Shown piece by piece: positions 8,444 to 16,663 of a DNA stretch of 32,202 nucleotides. This DNA comes from Methylobacter sp. GTDB taxonomy: Bacteria; Pseudomonadota; Gammaproteobacteria; Methylococcales; Methylomonadaceae. Both the position numbers and the translations under genes were made by a program. The stretch lies in contig JAURZV010000027.1 of NCBI GenBank assembly GCA_030653175.1, positions 1 through 32,202 on the forward strand, in the 5' to 3' direction. Within the stretch, counting starts at the first letter, position 1; every line of letters starts with the position of its first letter. The notes under the pieces were generated by a model, which worked only from the letters and a program-made list of their open reading frames with translations, did no database searches and was not told where the DNA came from.

Positions 8444-8929
8444 ATGATTTATGAACAATCGCCTCATAGCAAAGATTTAAGAAAGGGCAGATATTCCCAA
8501 CATAACCAAACCTATTTAATCACAACAGTCACCTATCAAAGGCAAAGGGTGTTTGCTGATTTTTATCTGGGAAGAATCGTTGTACAAGCCTTGCGCCATC
8601 AGCACCAACAAGGAAATGTCCACAGTTTAGCGTTTGTGCTGATGCCAGATCATTTGCATTGGCTGTTTACCTTGCAAAACAATAACACCCTGGCAAAAGT
8701 CATGCAGCATGTTAAAGGTAACTCAGCCTACCAAATACAAAAAATTCGCCACGAACGCGTGGCTATGCCATTAAATCAAGCCTTATGGCAAGATGGCTAT
8801 CATGATCATGCCTTAAGAAAAGAAGAAGATTTGCAACAGATTGCCCGCTATATAGTAGCAAATCCATTAAGAGCCAAATTAGTCAATAAGATAGGCGATT
8901 ATCCGCTGTGGGATGCTGTGTGGTTATAG
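8444..8929 (+). mobile_element. REP-associated tyrosine transposase, RAYT1 (Y1/IS200-like)
   Basis: 161-aa Y1-type single-strand transposase of the REP-associated (RAYT) group, which cleaves and may move REP palindromes. The HUH metal-binding motif is in MPDHLHW (His70 and His72) and the catalytic tyrosine is Tyr136 in QIARYIVANPLRAKLV, followed by a typical terminal segment (IGDYPLWDAVW). I start at ATG 8444, after the REP; the upstream extension in the same frame is translated REP sequence. It is flanked by family A palindromes on both sides (8351-8397 and 8951-9054), forming a complete REPtron. It differs strongly from RAYT2 at 19378. Confidence 0.9.
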
Positions 8930-8950
8930 ATTGTGGATGGGTGTTGTGTT

Positions 8951-9054
8951 GTGGGAGTGGCTTCGCCTAAAGCGCCTACTTTTGGTAGCCACGACGACGA
9001 CAAATCAGACACAAAATCTTGATGTGCTAAAATCGAGGCTAAAGCCTCTCCCAC
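8951..9054. repeat. REP pair (BIME-like), family A, downstream of RAYT1
   Basis: A left unit beginning GTGGGAGTGGCTTCGCC and a right unit ending GCCTCTCCCAC face each other across a central spacer with AAGCGCCTACTTTTGGTAGC. The reverse complement of the element inside mod (10518-10585) has the same order and nearly the same sequence with a shorter loop. The right arm ends 23 bases before the mod start codon. Confidence 0.88.
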
Positions 9055-9077
9055 AAAATAGATGTAACCTAAAAAAC

Positions 9078-11015
9078 ATGGACAAACTCAAGCTGCACAG
9101 TCCCGATTTTACGCAAGAGAACATCGCCAAATTGGCCGAGCTGTTCCCTAATTGCGTGACCGAAACCCGCGAGGCTGACGGAAGCCTGAAACAAGCTATC
9201 GACTTCGACCAGTTGCGGCAAGAGCTTTCCACATCCATTGTTGAAGGGCCGCAAGAGCGTTATCAACTTAACTGGCCGGGCAAGCGCGAAGCCTTATTGA
9301 CCGCCAACGCGCCGATTGCCAAAACCCTGCGCCCTGCACGTTCCGAAAGCGTCGATTTTGACAGCACTCAAAACCTGTTTATCGAAGGCGACAATCTCGA
9401 TGCGCTGAAGCTGTTGCAGGAAACCTATCTGGGCAAGGTCAAGATGATTTACATTGATCCGCCGTACAACACCGGCAAGGAATTTATCTACGACGACGAT
9501 TTTAGTGAAGATACCGCAAGTTATTTCCAGCGATCCAACCAGAAAGACGCGGCCGGACAGCGCATGGTCGCCAACACCGAGACCAATGGCCGTTTTCATT
9601 CCGATTGGTTGAGCATGATGTATCCGCGTTTGAAGCTGGCGCGGAATTTACTCAAGGACGATGGCGTTATTTTTATTTCGATTGATGATGGTGAAGTTTC
9701 AAATCTTAGAAAGCTTTGTGATGAGGTTTTTGGGGAGGATAATTTTGTTGCACTGATTATCTGGAAAAAACGAAGCACTCCGCCAAATGATAAAGTGATT
9801 GCTGCTCAACACGACTACATTCTCGTATACACAAAAAGTTCTATCAGCGGATTGAACTTGCGAAAAAGATCAGATGTACAAGTTGCCCGCTACAAGAATC
9901 CAGACAATCATTCTAAAGGTCCTTGGACTGCAGGCGATTTAATGGCTAACGTTAAAGGAGGACGTTATGTGTCATCCCTCTATTTCCCAATAATTAATCC
10001 TCGAACAGGCCAAGAGCATTACCCATCTTCTAATGGGAATTGGAGATTCAATGAAGCAAGAATAAAAGAATTGATAGCTAATGATGAAATATATTTTGGT
10101 GAAAACGACGAAGGCAGACCTAAGCTAAAACGATTTTTATCTCAAGTTAAGGAAGGTATTACATGGACTACTCTATGGGATTTTGCACCACTTAATACTG
10201 CTGCTTCTAGTGAGATGGCCCAAATATTTGGCAACCTTACTACATTTGAGAATCCGAAACCTGTTGATTTAATTAGTCATATTTTGGAATTGGGTGGATC
10301 AAATGATGCAGTCGTTCTCGACTTCTTCTCTGGCTCCGCAACCACCGCCCACGCCGTGATGCAACTCAACGCCGAAGACGGCGGCAAGCGCAAATTCATC
10401 ATGGTGCAACTGCCCGAAGCCTGCGACGAAAAATCCGAAGCCTATAAAGCAGGCTACCCAACCATCGCCGAAATCGGCAAAGAACGCATCCGCCGCGCCG
10501 GGCAAAAAATCAGGCAGGTGGGAGAGGCTTTAGCCTCGACAGTCGAGCTACCAAAAGTAGGCGCTTTAGGCGAAGCCTCTCCCACATTACCCCCTCCATT
10601 GACTATCGACATCGGCTTCCGGGTATTGAAAATAGACGGCTCCAACATGAAGGATGTTTACTACACGCCCGACGCCGTGCAGCAAAGCGATCTGGTCGAC
10701 CATGTCGACAATATCCGCGAAGACCGCACTGCCGAAGACTTGTTGTTTCAGGTATTGCTGGATTGGGGCGTGGATTTGACATTGCCTATCGTTCAGGAAT
10801 CTATCGCAGGCTTTACCGTGTTGTTTGTCGACGGCAACGCGCTGGCCGCCTGTTTCGATACCGGTATCAATGAGGCTTTCGTCAAGGAACTCGCCGCCCG
10901 TCATCCGCTACGGGTTGTATTCCGCGATGCCGGTTTTGCCGGCGATAGCGTGAAGATCAACATCGAGCAGATTTTTAAATTGCTGTCACCCAACACCGAA
11001 ATTAAAACGATTTAA
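9078..11015 (+). CDS. mod: Type III restriction-modification DNA methyltransferase (Mod)
   Basis: Site-specific adenine N6-methyltransferase of the beta class, 645 aa; it supplies both methylation and DNA recognition for the type III complex with Res (12055). The catalytic DPPY motif is at residues 127-130 (YIDPPYNTGKEF) and precedes the SAM-binding motif DFFSGSA (415-421), the beta-class order. The stretch between (about 195-412) is the target recognition domain and is clearly more AT-rich than the flanks. The end (DTGF-like GFRVLKIDGSNMKDVYYTPD) is family-typical. Residues about 481-504 are a translated family A REP element inserted in frame. I start at the ATG before DKLKLHSPDF; the upstream in-frame extension is REP-derived. 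Confidence 0.93.
   Translation: MDKLKLHSPDFTQENIAKLAELFPNCVTETREADGSLKQAIDFDQLRQELSTSIVEGPQERYQLNWPGKREALLTANAPIAKTLRPARSESVDFDSTQNLFIEGDNLDALKLLQETYLGKVKMIYIDPPYNTGKEFIYDDDFSEDTASYFQRSNQKDAAGQRMVANTETNGRFHSDWLSMMYPRLKLARNLLKDDGVIFISIDDGEVSNLRKLCDEVFGEDNFVALIIWKKRSTPPNDKVIAAQHDYILVYTKSSISGLNLRKRSDVQVARYKNPDNHSKGPWTAGDLMANVKGGRYVSSLYFPIINPRTGQEHYPSSNGNWRFNEARIKELIANDEIYFGENDEGRPKLKRFLSQVKEGITWTTLWDFAPLNTAASSEMAQIFGNLTTFENPKPVDLISHILELGGSNDAVVLDFFSGSATTAHAVMQLNAEDGGKRKFIMVQLPEACDEKSEAYKAGYPTIAEIGKERIRRAGQKIRQVGEALASTVELPKVGALGEASPTLPPPLTIDIGFRVLKIDGSNMKDVYYTPDAVQQSDLVDHVDNIREDRTAEDLLFQVLLDWGVDLTLPIVQESIAGFTVLFVDGNALAACFDTGINEAFVKELAARHPLRVVFRDAGFAGDSVKINIEQIFKLLSPNTEIKTI
10518..10585. repeat. 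REP pair (family A) inserted in frame inside mod
   Basis: 68-bp palindromic pair, GTGGGAGAGGCTTTAGCC to GGCGAAGCCTCTCCCAC, embedded in the mod reading frame. It encodes VGEALASTVELPKVGALGEA in a linker between the SAM-binding half and the conserved C-terminal part. In reverse orientation it matches the element at 8951-9054. Confidence 0.92.
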
Positions 11016-11042
11016 CAATCGCTACACACAGGAGTTCATAAC

Positions 11043-11240
11043 ATGACAACCCACCTCGTTATTGACGATGCGTTAATTGATGAAGCCCTCGCTCTGGGAC
11101 ATTTTGAAACGAAGGAAGATACCGTTGTTACGGCGTTACGCGAATTTATTAATCGTCGTAAGCAACAGGAAATTATTCAATTGTTTGGAAACTTAGAGCC
11201 TGATCTTGATTACGACTATAAACAAGGCCGTAAATCTTGA
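11043..11240 (+). CDS. vapB: VapB-type antitoxin
   Basis: 65-aa antitoxin of the short VapB/DUF2191 type. The N-terminal strand-helix (THLVIDDALIDEALALGHFETKEDTVVTALREFI) is a ribbon-helix-helix-like DNA-binding and dimerisation segment; the C-terminal tail (FGNLEPDLDYDYKQGRKS) would block the toxin's active site. A good ribosome site (AGGAG) lies upstream. Its stop overlaps a TTG that begins a VapC-like frame, which breaks off after about 17 codons, so the antitoxin now lacks a full partner. Confidence 0.85.
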   Translation: MTTHLVIDDALIDEALALGHFETKEDTVVTALREFINRRKQQEIIQLFGNLEPDLDYDYKQGRKS

Positions 11241-11305
11241 AAGTATTGGTTGATACTTGCATCTGGTCTTATGCCTTAAGGTCAAGACATTCAAAGAGGG
11301 GTTAG
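11237..11305 (+). pseudogene. Truncated VapC (PIN) toxin
   Basis: From TTG 11237 the frame reads LKVLVDTCIWSYALR, the canonical N-terminus of a VapC PIN ribonuclease including the first catalytic Asp, then enters a G/A-rich palindromic repeat and stops at 11305. A normal VapC has about 130 residues; only the first strand and part of the first helix remain. The break coincides with the repeat at 11288-11357. Confidence 0.8.
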
Positions 11306-11357
11306 GGGAGATTTGATTAGATAAATCCCCCTCAATCCCCCTTTTTCAAAGGGGGGA
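11288..11357. repeat. Imperfect inverted repeat (GGGGGATT type) truncating vapC
   Basis: An arm TTCAAAGAGGGGTTAGGGGA is followed by its imperfect complement containing TCCCCCTTTTTCAAAGGGGG. The element has no coding potential and lies where vapC homology ends. Similar purine-rich palindromes are common dispersed repeats in environmental gammaproteobacteria. Confidence 0.65.
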
Positions 11358-11399
11358 AGTGAACGTTTACAAGCTTAGTAGATAATTAGGAGAATCCGC

Positions 11400-11666
11400 A
11401 TGAATACACAACAAACCAATACTGCACATAGTCTTTATGCGCTTTACGAAACATTACCCGATGATGTGCAAAAAACATTTCTTGAAGAGTTGGTGCAGAA
11501 AAAATATCCAGAAATTAAAGCGTTAGCTTTTTCTGGCTCACCCAGCCATGAAAAACATAATAGAGTTATTTTGGGTGTGATGGAAGATGCTTTTACCGTT
11601 CCAGATAATTTTGATGAGCCTTTGCCGGAAGACATCATCAATGATTTTTATACAGGCAAGTTATGA
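11400..11666 (+). CDS. DUF2281-like antitoxin
   Basis: 88-aa antitoxin upstream of a PIN toxin. The helical N-terminal half (LYALYETLPDDVQKTFLEELV) resembles DUF2281-type VapB proteins and the acidic end ([18 protein letters not shown]) is the likely toxin-binding tail. Its last codon overlaps the toxin start as ATGA at 11663-11666, showing translational coupling. A ribosome site (TTAGGAG) precedes the ATG. The pair is the only complete toxin-antitoxin module on the type III island. Confidence 0.75.
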   Translation: MNTQQTNTAHSLYALYETLPDDVQKTFLEELVQKKYPEIKALAFSGSPSHEKHNRVILGVMEDAFTVPDNFDEPLPEDIINDFYTGKL

Positions 11667-12049
11667 ACCTGCTACTGGATACGCATATTTTGCTGTGGGC
11701 ATTAGCAAAACCGAAGCAATTACCCGACAAAGCGGCTAAAGCTATTTATCAAGCGAGTAATGTATTTTTTAGCCCTGTTAATATCTGGGAAATTGGAATT
11801 AAAGGTACTATTTGGCCGGATTACGGCATTAAACGGATTGAGGATATTCACGCGGCAGCACTCAAAGCGAATTTACAGGAATTGGTGATAGATTCGGCTG
11901 ATACGATGCTGGCAACACAGTTGCCTATGATTCATCGTGATCCTTTTGATCGCTTACTGATTGCCCAATCGCATAATAAGCAATTTCATTTAGTTACGGT
12001 TGATAACAAAATCGGGCAATATCAAATGCCTTATGTCATGAATGTGTAG
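11663..12049 (+). CDS. PIN-domain toxin (VapC-like ribonuclease)
   Basis: 128-aa PIN-domain protein expected to cleave RNA with Mg2+ when not held by the antitoxin. The acidic residues of the active site are visible: Asp6 in [12 protein letters not shown], Glu in NIWEIGIK, Asp in [13 protein letters not shown] and the late TVDNKIGQY segment. Length and motif order are normal, so it appears functional. It overlaps the antitoxin gene by 4 bases and ends 5 bases before res, so it may be co-transcribed with the restriction gene and placed between mod and res. Confidence 0.88.
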   Translation: MNLLLDTHILLWALAKPKQLPDKAAKAIYQASNVFFSPVNIWEIGIKGTIWPDYGIKRIEDIHAAALKANLQELVIDSADTMLATQLPMIHRDPFDRLLIAQSHNKQFHLVTVDNKIGQYQMPYVMNV

Positions 12050-12054
12050 GGCAA

Positions 12055-15000
12055 ATGAAACTCAAATTTAAGCACCAAGCCTACCAAACCCACGCCGTCG
12101 AAGCCGTGGCGGATTGCTTTGCCGGACAGTCGCAAACCACCGGCATTCAATACCGCGTCGATCCCGGCCGGGTTAAACCGGGAGGACAGCAAAGCCTGCT
12201 GGATGACAACGGTTTCAGCAATAACAAGCTTGCCCTGACGCTGCCGTGTATTCTGGACAATATCCATAACGTCCAACGCCGCCAAAACCTGCCGCTTTCT
12301 ACGGCGCTGGCCGGCAATAAAATTTGCCCGGTAAATCTCGATGTTGAAATGGAAACCGGCACCGGCAAAACCTATTGCTATATCAAAACCGTGTTCGAGC
12401 TGAACAAGCGCTACGGTTGGAGCAAGTTTATCGTGGTGGTGCCGAGTATTGCGATCCGCGAAGGCGTGTATAAATCGCTGGAAATCACCGCCGAGCATTT
12501 TTTGGAAGACTACGGCAAGCGCGCCCGGTTTTTCATCTATAACTCCAAGCAATTGCACAATCTGGAAAGCTTTTCCTCCGATGCCGGTATCAATGTGATG
12601 GTCATCAACGTGCAGGCGTTTAATGCGACCGGCAAGGATAATCGCCGCATTTATGAGGAGTTGGACGATTTCCAGTCGCGTCGCCCGATTGATGTGATTG
12701 CGGCCAATAACCCGATTTTGATTCTGGACGAGCCGCAAAAAATGGAAGGCGCAAAAACGCTGGAGTCCTTTAAGGGCTTTAATCCATTGATGATTTTGCG
12801 CTACTCTGCCACCCACAAAACCGAGCACAATAAAATCCATCGCCTCGACGCGCTGGATGCCTATAACCAGAAACTGGTGAAGAAAATATCGGTGCGCGGG
12901 ATTTCGGTCAAAAATCTTAGCGGCACCAACGCGTATTTATACCTGGATAGCATTGAAGTTTCGACCACCAAAGCGCCGGTCGGGCGCGTCGAGCTGGAAA
13001 TCAAGCAAAATACCGGCATTAAACGAGTGCTGCGCAAGCTGAGCAAGGGCGACAATCTTTTCGAGCTGTCCAAGCTGGATCAATATAAAGGCTTCGTGGT
13101 CGCAGATATTAATGCGCATACCGATACGCTCAGCTTTACCAATGGCGTGGAACTGACCGGCGGCGAGGCTGTCGGCGATGTCAACGAGGCGACGCTACGC
13201 CGCATCCAGATTCGTGAAGCTATCAAAGCCCATTTTGAAAAAGAGCAGGCGCTGTTTCATCAGGGCATTAAGGTGCTGTCCCTGTTCTTTATCGATACGG
13301 TGGCTAAATATCGGTGTTATGACGAAAGCGGGGAAACTTCCGGTGAATACGCCCAAGTGTTTGAGGAGGAATACAGCCGTTATTTGGATGAAATCCTGAC
13401 ATCGGACGGCAATCCTTACAATGATTATTTGCGCGGTATCGAGGTATCCCGAACCCATGAGGGCTATTTTTCGATTGATAAAAAAAGTAAGCGTTTGGTC
13501 GATCCTGCGACCGGGAAAAGATCCAGCGAGACCGACGATGTGGATGCTTACGATCTTATCCTGCGTAAGAAAGAGCAGCTGTTAAAGTTTGGAGAGCCGG
13601 TGCGTTTCATTTTTTCCCATTCTGCATTGCGCGAAGGCTGGGATAATCCCAATGTCTTCGTTATCTGCACTTTGAAGCATAGCGATAATATGATTTCACG
13701 CCGCCAGGAAGTCGGGCGCGGCATGCGGCTTTCGGTCAACCAAAATGGTGATCGTATGGACAACCCGGCCACTGTACATCAGGTTAATGTGCTTACCGTC
13801 GTGACCGGCGAGAGTTACACGGAGTTTGTCACCGGCCTGCAACGCGACATTAGCGAGTCGCTGTCAGCGCGTCCCCGCATTGCCGATGAAAAATACTTCA
13901 CCGGGAAAGTGCTTAAAACGGCAGTTGGGGATGTGGAGGTGACGCCACAACTGTCCAAGCAAATTTATAAATATTTGTTGAAGAACGACTACACCGATGC
14001 TGACGATAAAATCACGTTAACTTATCACGATGCCAAGAGAGAAGGGCTGCTCGCCGAATTGCCGCCGGAACTGTCGGACTATGCCGAGCAAGTGTTTCAG
14101 CTGATCGATAGTGTCTTCAGCGATGCCCAATTACCGCCGATTGGTAATGATCGTAATAGAAAAATTAATCCACTCAACGCCAATTTCGACAAGAAAGAAT
14201 TCAAGGAGCTTTGGAATCGCATCAACCATAAGGCTGCTTATGCCGTCGATTTTGAAACGCCGGAACTGATCGATAAATGTGTGCTCGAGCTGGATAAGGA
14301 ACTGCATGTAAGTCCCTTGCAATACACCGTGCAACGTGGCGAGCAAAAGGGCGAGACGACTTATGATGAGGTCAAGCAAGGAGAGTCGTTCAAGGTGATG
14401 GAGTCGACCACGGAGTCGGATAAGGAATCTATCCGCTCCACCGTTAAATATGACCTCATCGGTAAACTGGCGCAAGAATCGAAACTTACCCGTCGAACTA
14501 TCGCCAGGATTCTTCAGGGAATAAGGCCGGATACTTTCAGCCAATACCCAACTAATCCGGAAGATTTTATTGCCAAAGCTACGCGACTGATCAATGAGAA
14601 AAAGGCCACGGTCATTGTCGAGCATCTGGCTTATGACACGATTGCCGAAACTCATAGCCTCGACATTTTTACCCGGGAAAAACGGACGGTGGATTTAAGC
14701 AAAGCCGGGGATAAATTGAATCGGCATATTTACGACTATGTGTTTACCGATTCCGGCAATGAGCGCTCTTTTGTTACGGAGTTAGACGCCGGCAAAGAAG
14801 TGGTTGTATATGCCAAGCTGCCGAAAGGTTTTTTTATTCCGACCCCCGTGGGCGACTACAACCCGGACTGGGCTATTTCATTCAAAGAAGGTGCGGTTAA
14901 ACACATCTACTTTATCGCCGAAACCAAAGGTTCGATGTCGTCGATGGAGTTGAGGGAAATAGAGCAATGTAAAATTAAATGTGCGAAGAAGTTCTTTAGC

Positions 15001-15072
15001 ATAATCACTTCCGAGCAAGTCAAGTATGATGTGGTGGACAGTTACGGCAAGCTGATGGAGCTGGTAAAGTAA
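12055..15072 (+). CDS. res: Type III restriction enzyme Res subunit
   Basis: Restriction/translocation subunit, 1005 aa, of the type III system; an SF2 ATPase that works only in complex with Mod. Walker A is ETGTGKT at residues 100-106, motif II is the type III-typical DEPQ at 225-228, motif III is RYSATHK soon after, and the late helicase motif is [18 protein letters not shown] with [11 protein letters not shown]. The C-terminal endonuclease has a PD-(D/E)xK arrangement: Asp938 in YNPDWAI and ETK at 956-958. Length is normal and the frame is uninterrupted. It starts 5 bases after the PIN toxin gene with no clear ribosome site of its own, suggesting coupling. Confidence 0.95.
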   Translation: MKLKFKHQAYQTHAVEAVADCFAGQSQTTGIQYRVDPGRVKPGGQQSLLDDNGFSNNKLALTLPCILDNIHNVQRRQNLPLSTALAGNKICPVNLDVEMETGTGKTYCYIKTVFELNKRYGWSKFIVVVPSIAIREGVYKSLEITAEHFLEDYGKRARFFIYNSKQLHNLESFSSDAGINVMVINVQAFNATGKDNRRIYEELDDFQSRRPIDVIAANNPILILDEPQKMEGAKTLESFKGFNPLMILRYSATHKTEHNKIHRLDALDAYNQKLVKKISVRGISVKNLSGTNAYLYLDSIEVSTTKAPVGRVELEIKQNTGIKRVLRKLSKGDNLFELSKLDQYKGFVVADINAHTDTLSFTNGVELTGGEAVGDVNEATLRRIQIREAIKAHFEKEQALFHQGIKVLSLFFIDTVAKYRCYDESGETSGEYAQVFEEEYSRYLDEILTSDGNPYNDYLRGIEVSRTHEGYFSIDKKSKRLVDPATGKRSSETDDVDAYDLILRKKEQLLKFGEPVRFIFSHSALREGWDNPNVFVICTLKHSDNMISRRQEVGRGMRLSVNQNGDRMDNPATVHQVNVLTVVTGESYTEFVTGLQRDISESLSARPRIADEKYFTGKVLKTAVGDVEVTPQLSKQIYKYLLKNDYTDADDKITLTYHDAKREGLLAELPPELSDYAEQVFQLIDSVFSDAQLPPIGNDRNRKINPLNANFDKKEFKELWNRINHKAAYAVDFETPELIDKCVLELDKELHVSPLQYTVQRGEQKGETTYDEVKQGESFKVMESTTESDKESIRSTVKYDLIGKLAQESKLTRRTIARILQGIRPDTFSQYPTNPEDFIAKATRLINEKKATVIVEHLAYDTIAETHSLDIFTREKRTVDLSKAGDKLNRHIYDYVFTDSGNERSFVTELDAGKEVVVYAKLPKGFFIPTPVGDYNPDWAISFKEGAVKHIYFIAETKGSMSSMELREIEQCKIKCAKKFFSIITSEQVKYDVVDSYGKLMELVK

Positions 15073-15558
15073 TTTATATACAGGCCGATGGCCGTAGGGT
15101 GCGATGAGTATGCGAACTGCACCATTGGAGTGAAGAAGCGCGTAGCAAATACTGTCGTCGGAAGCCATGGGGTGCATCGCACCCATTTCCGATGTAGTTA
15201 ATATTCTGAAATCTGCAAATGGTGCGCGGTGCATACCCTTGTATACGAACACCAGAGATTGGGCAAGAAATGATATATGTTGCGGCATGTTTTGGTGAGA
15301 AAGTATTGGTTTTTGATGACGTAGAAGATGAGTTTGGTATGGGCATCATTTCACAGAATGGATTGCTCGAAAACTGTAAACTATACGGTACATTAGAGGC
15401 TTCACTGAGCATGCTATAACTCATAAATTGGAAAAACGAATCAACGGGGCAGGGTCTTTCCTTGAAGAAAAGCACAAGGAAAGACTTAACACTTTTCTAT
15501 GTGCAATAAAATATTTGGTTCAAGATTGCGGAAATCGAGAAGGACTTCCGCATCCAGG
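15073..15558. other. Gap after res with repeat-derived sequence
   Basis: The first half (15092-15196) is a patchwork of palindromic sequence such as GGTGCATCGCACC and a 23-base segment (15174-15196) that recurs at 26885-26907. The second half holds a small open frame (15270-15419) and an AT-rich tail. No stronger gene is seen. Confidence 0.6.
15270..15419 (+). CDS. Small hypothetical protein
   Basis: 49-aa frame starting MIYVAACFGEKVLVFDD and rich in acidic residues. I do not recognise it. It follows repeat-derived sequence and could be the remnant of a larger gene. There is no clear ribosome site (GGGCAAGAA precedes the ATG), so coding status is uncertain. Confidence 0.3.
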   Translation: MIYVAACFGEKVLVFDDVEDEFGMGIISQNGLLENCKLYGTLEASLSML

Positions 15559-15912
15559 TTAGCGATTAGGCACTACCACAACAGTACTGCCGCCTGAACC
15601 GGTTTTACCTTTGGCTCCGGTGCTGCCCCGATTCCCTTGATTTCCGGTAGCGCCCTGTTCTCCTGCTGCGCCGGTGTCTCCCGTATTACCCTGATTGCCT
15701 GTTGCGCCGACTTCGCCAGTAGCACCAGCGTTTCCTTGATTGCCTGTTTCTCCTTGCGCACCGGTATATCCAGTATTGCCTTGGTTTCCGGTATCGCCCT
15801 TAAGGCCAGTGTATCCGGTATTGCCAGTGTTGCCTTGCGGCCCCATTGGTCCAGTACAGGCACTAAGCCCGAGCACTAAAAACAGCATAATTGAGGGTGT
15901 TGAATATTTCAT
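15559..15912 (-). CDS. Collagen-like (Gly-X-Y) lipoprotein
   Basis: 117-aa predicted lipoprotein. The signal peptide ends in the lipobox LSAC (Cys at about residue 19), so the mature protein would be lipidated and tethered to a membrane. From there about 27 Gly-X-Y triplets (GPMGPQGNTG and variants, rich in Asn, Gln, Thr and Glu, with proline rare) run almost to the end, finishing with STVVVVPNR. The sequence should form a collagen-like triple helix without hydroxyproline; Gly is present at every third position. An AAGGA ribosome site precedes the ATG. The gene is convergent with res and unrelated to restriction. Its short, repetitive coding sequence is prone to length changes. Confidence 0.85.
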   Translation of the reverse strand: MKYSTPSIMLFLVLGLSACTGPMGPQGNTGNTGYTGLKGDTGNQGNTGYTGAQGETGNQGNAGATGEVGATGNQGNTGDTGAAGEQGATGNQGNRGSTGAKGKTGSGGSTVVVVPNR

Positions 15913-16238
15913 AACGATTCCTTATGGATAAATTACGTGGCTAAAAAGGCCACATAGCGTACTGTAACCGGATGAGCATGCTGCGTCTGTTCGGTATCAC
16001 GCTTAATCCTAGAAAAATCATTTGATCCACGAAAAACACGAAAAGCACGAAAATATTCAAAGAGATACCAAGTTGTAAATCGTCACCCAAAGGGTGAATG
16101 GCTGCGCAATACAAGATACTGATTTCTTTCGTGTCTTTCGTGCTTTTCGTGGACTAACTGCGGTTTTTAGGTTAATTGATAAGAATAGAATAAAGGGGGC
16201 AGGTGTTCGCAACCCGATCAGAATACGTCTTACCGCGT
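15913..16238. other. Non-coding junction region with inverted repeats
   Basis: About 330 bases upstream of the collagen-like gene, up to the novel joint of the duplication. It contains the inverted repeat element at 16026-16153 and a copy of the 12-mer TTTTTAGGTTAA at 16164-16175. No gene is seen; an open frame from 16094 merely reads through this sequence into the truncated adaptor copy. Confidence 0.65.
16026..16153. repeat. Inverted repeat element at island edge
   Basis: An arm TCCACGAAAAACACGAAAAG (16026 on) and its near-complement ending TTTCGTGCTTTTCGTGGA (16127-16153) enclose about 75 bases without coding potential. The arms themselves are made of repeated CACGAAA units. Looks like a dispersed palindromic repeat. 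Confidence 0.75.
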
Positions 16239-16651
16239 TGATTTCAGCGGCTCCGCAAACAGATACTACCGCGCAAGGCGAAAGCTATTTTTTCCAGGCC
16301 GACGGTCGCCGCAACTGCTCCCGGCAGTCTTGCGGCATACACACCATCCCTGGCGATAACCCTATCAGAACCGGCATGAGCGTTGCGGCGTGGATACCTG
16401 AACAAGGAGAAAACCGGTCCGGCGTTATTATTCCGAAGTCCGCTTTAGCCTGGTATATGGATCAGGCTTTTGTTTACATTAAAACCGCTGAAGAACAGTT
16501 CAGCCGCCGCACTATAGACCAGTATTCGGCAACGAACGGCGGTTATTTTGTCGGCAGCGGCATCAATGCCGGTGAGCAGCTGGTTGTCACCGGAGGGCAA
16601 ATGCTGCTGTCGGAAGAGTTTCGGGGACAAATTCCGAATGAGGACGATTAG
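16239..16651 (+). pseudogene. 5'-truncated copy of the periplasmic adaptor gene
   Basis: Encodes the last 137 or so residues of the adaptor protein (from ISAAPQTDTTAQGES on), about 96% identical in DNA to the end of the full gene at 6119-7168. It lacks the signal peptide, coiled coil and much of the barrel, so it cannot be exported or work as an adaptor. The reading frame is still open to its stop. An upstream ATG at 16094 is in frame only through unrelated sequence. Confidence 0.88.
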
Positions 16652-16663
16652 CTGAAGCAAACG

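Noticed and set aside
8913-9077. N-terminal extension of Mod from 8913
   Set aside because: The extension overlaps the RAYT1 end and translates the REP pair; Mod similarity begins at 9078.
12031-12840. Long open frame on the minus strand (269 codons) opposite res
   Set aside because: It lies wholly against the conserved helicase part of res, has no recognisable domain, and its composition is what antisense to a GC-rich gene gives.
15573-15863. Alternative frame through the collagen-like gene
   Set aside because: The Gly-X-Y periodicity and lipoprotein signal are only in the chosen frame; the others are by-products of the nine-base repeats.
16094-16238. Novel fused protein joining an unknown N-terminus to the adaptor end
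   Set aside because: The 5' part translates an inverted repeat and has no ribosome site or signal peptide; better read as chance open sequence before a truncated copy.
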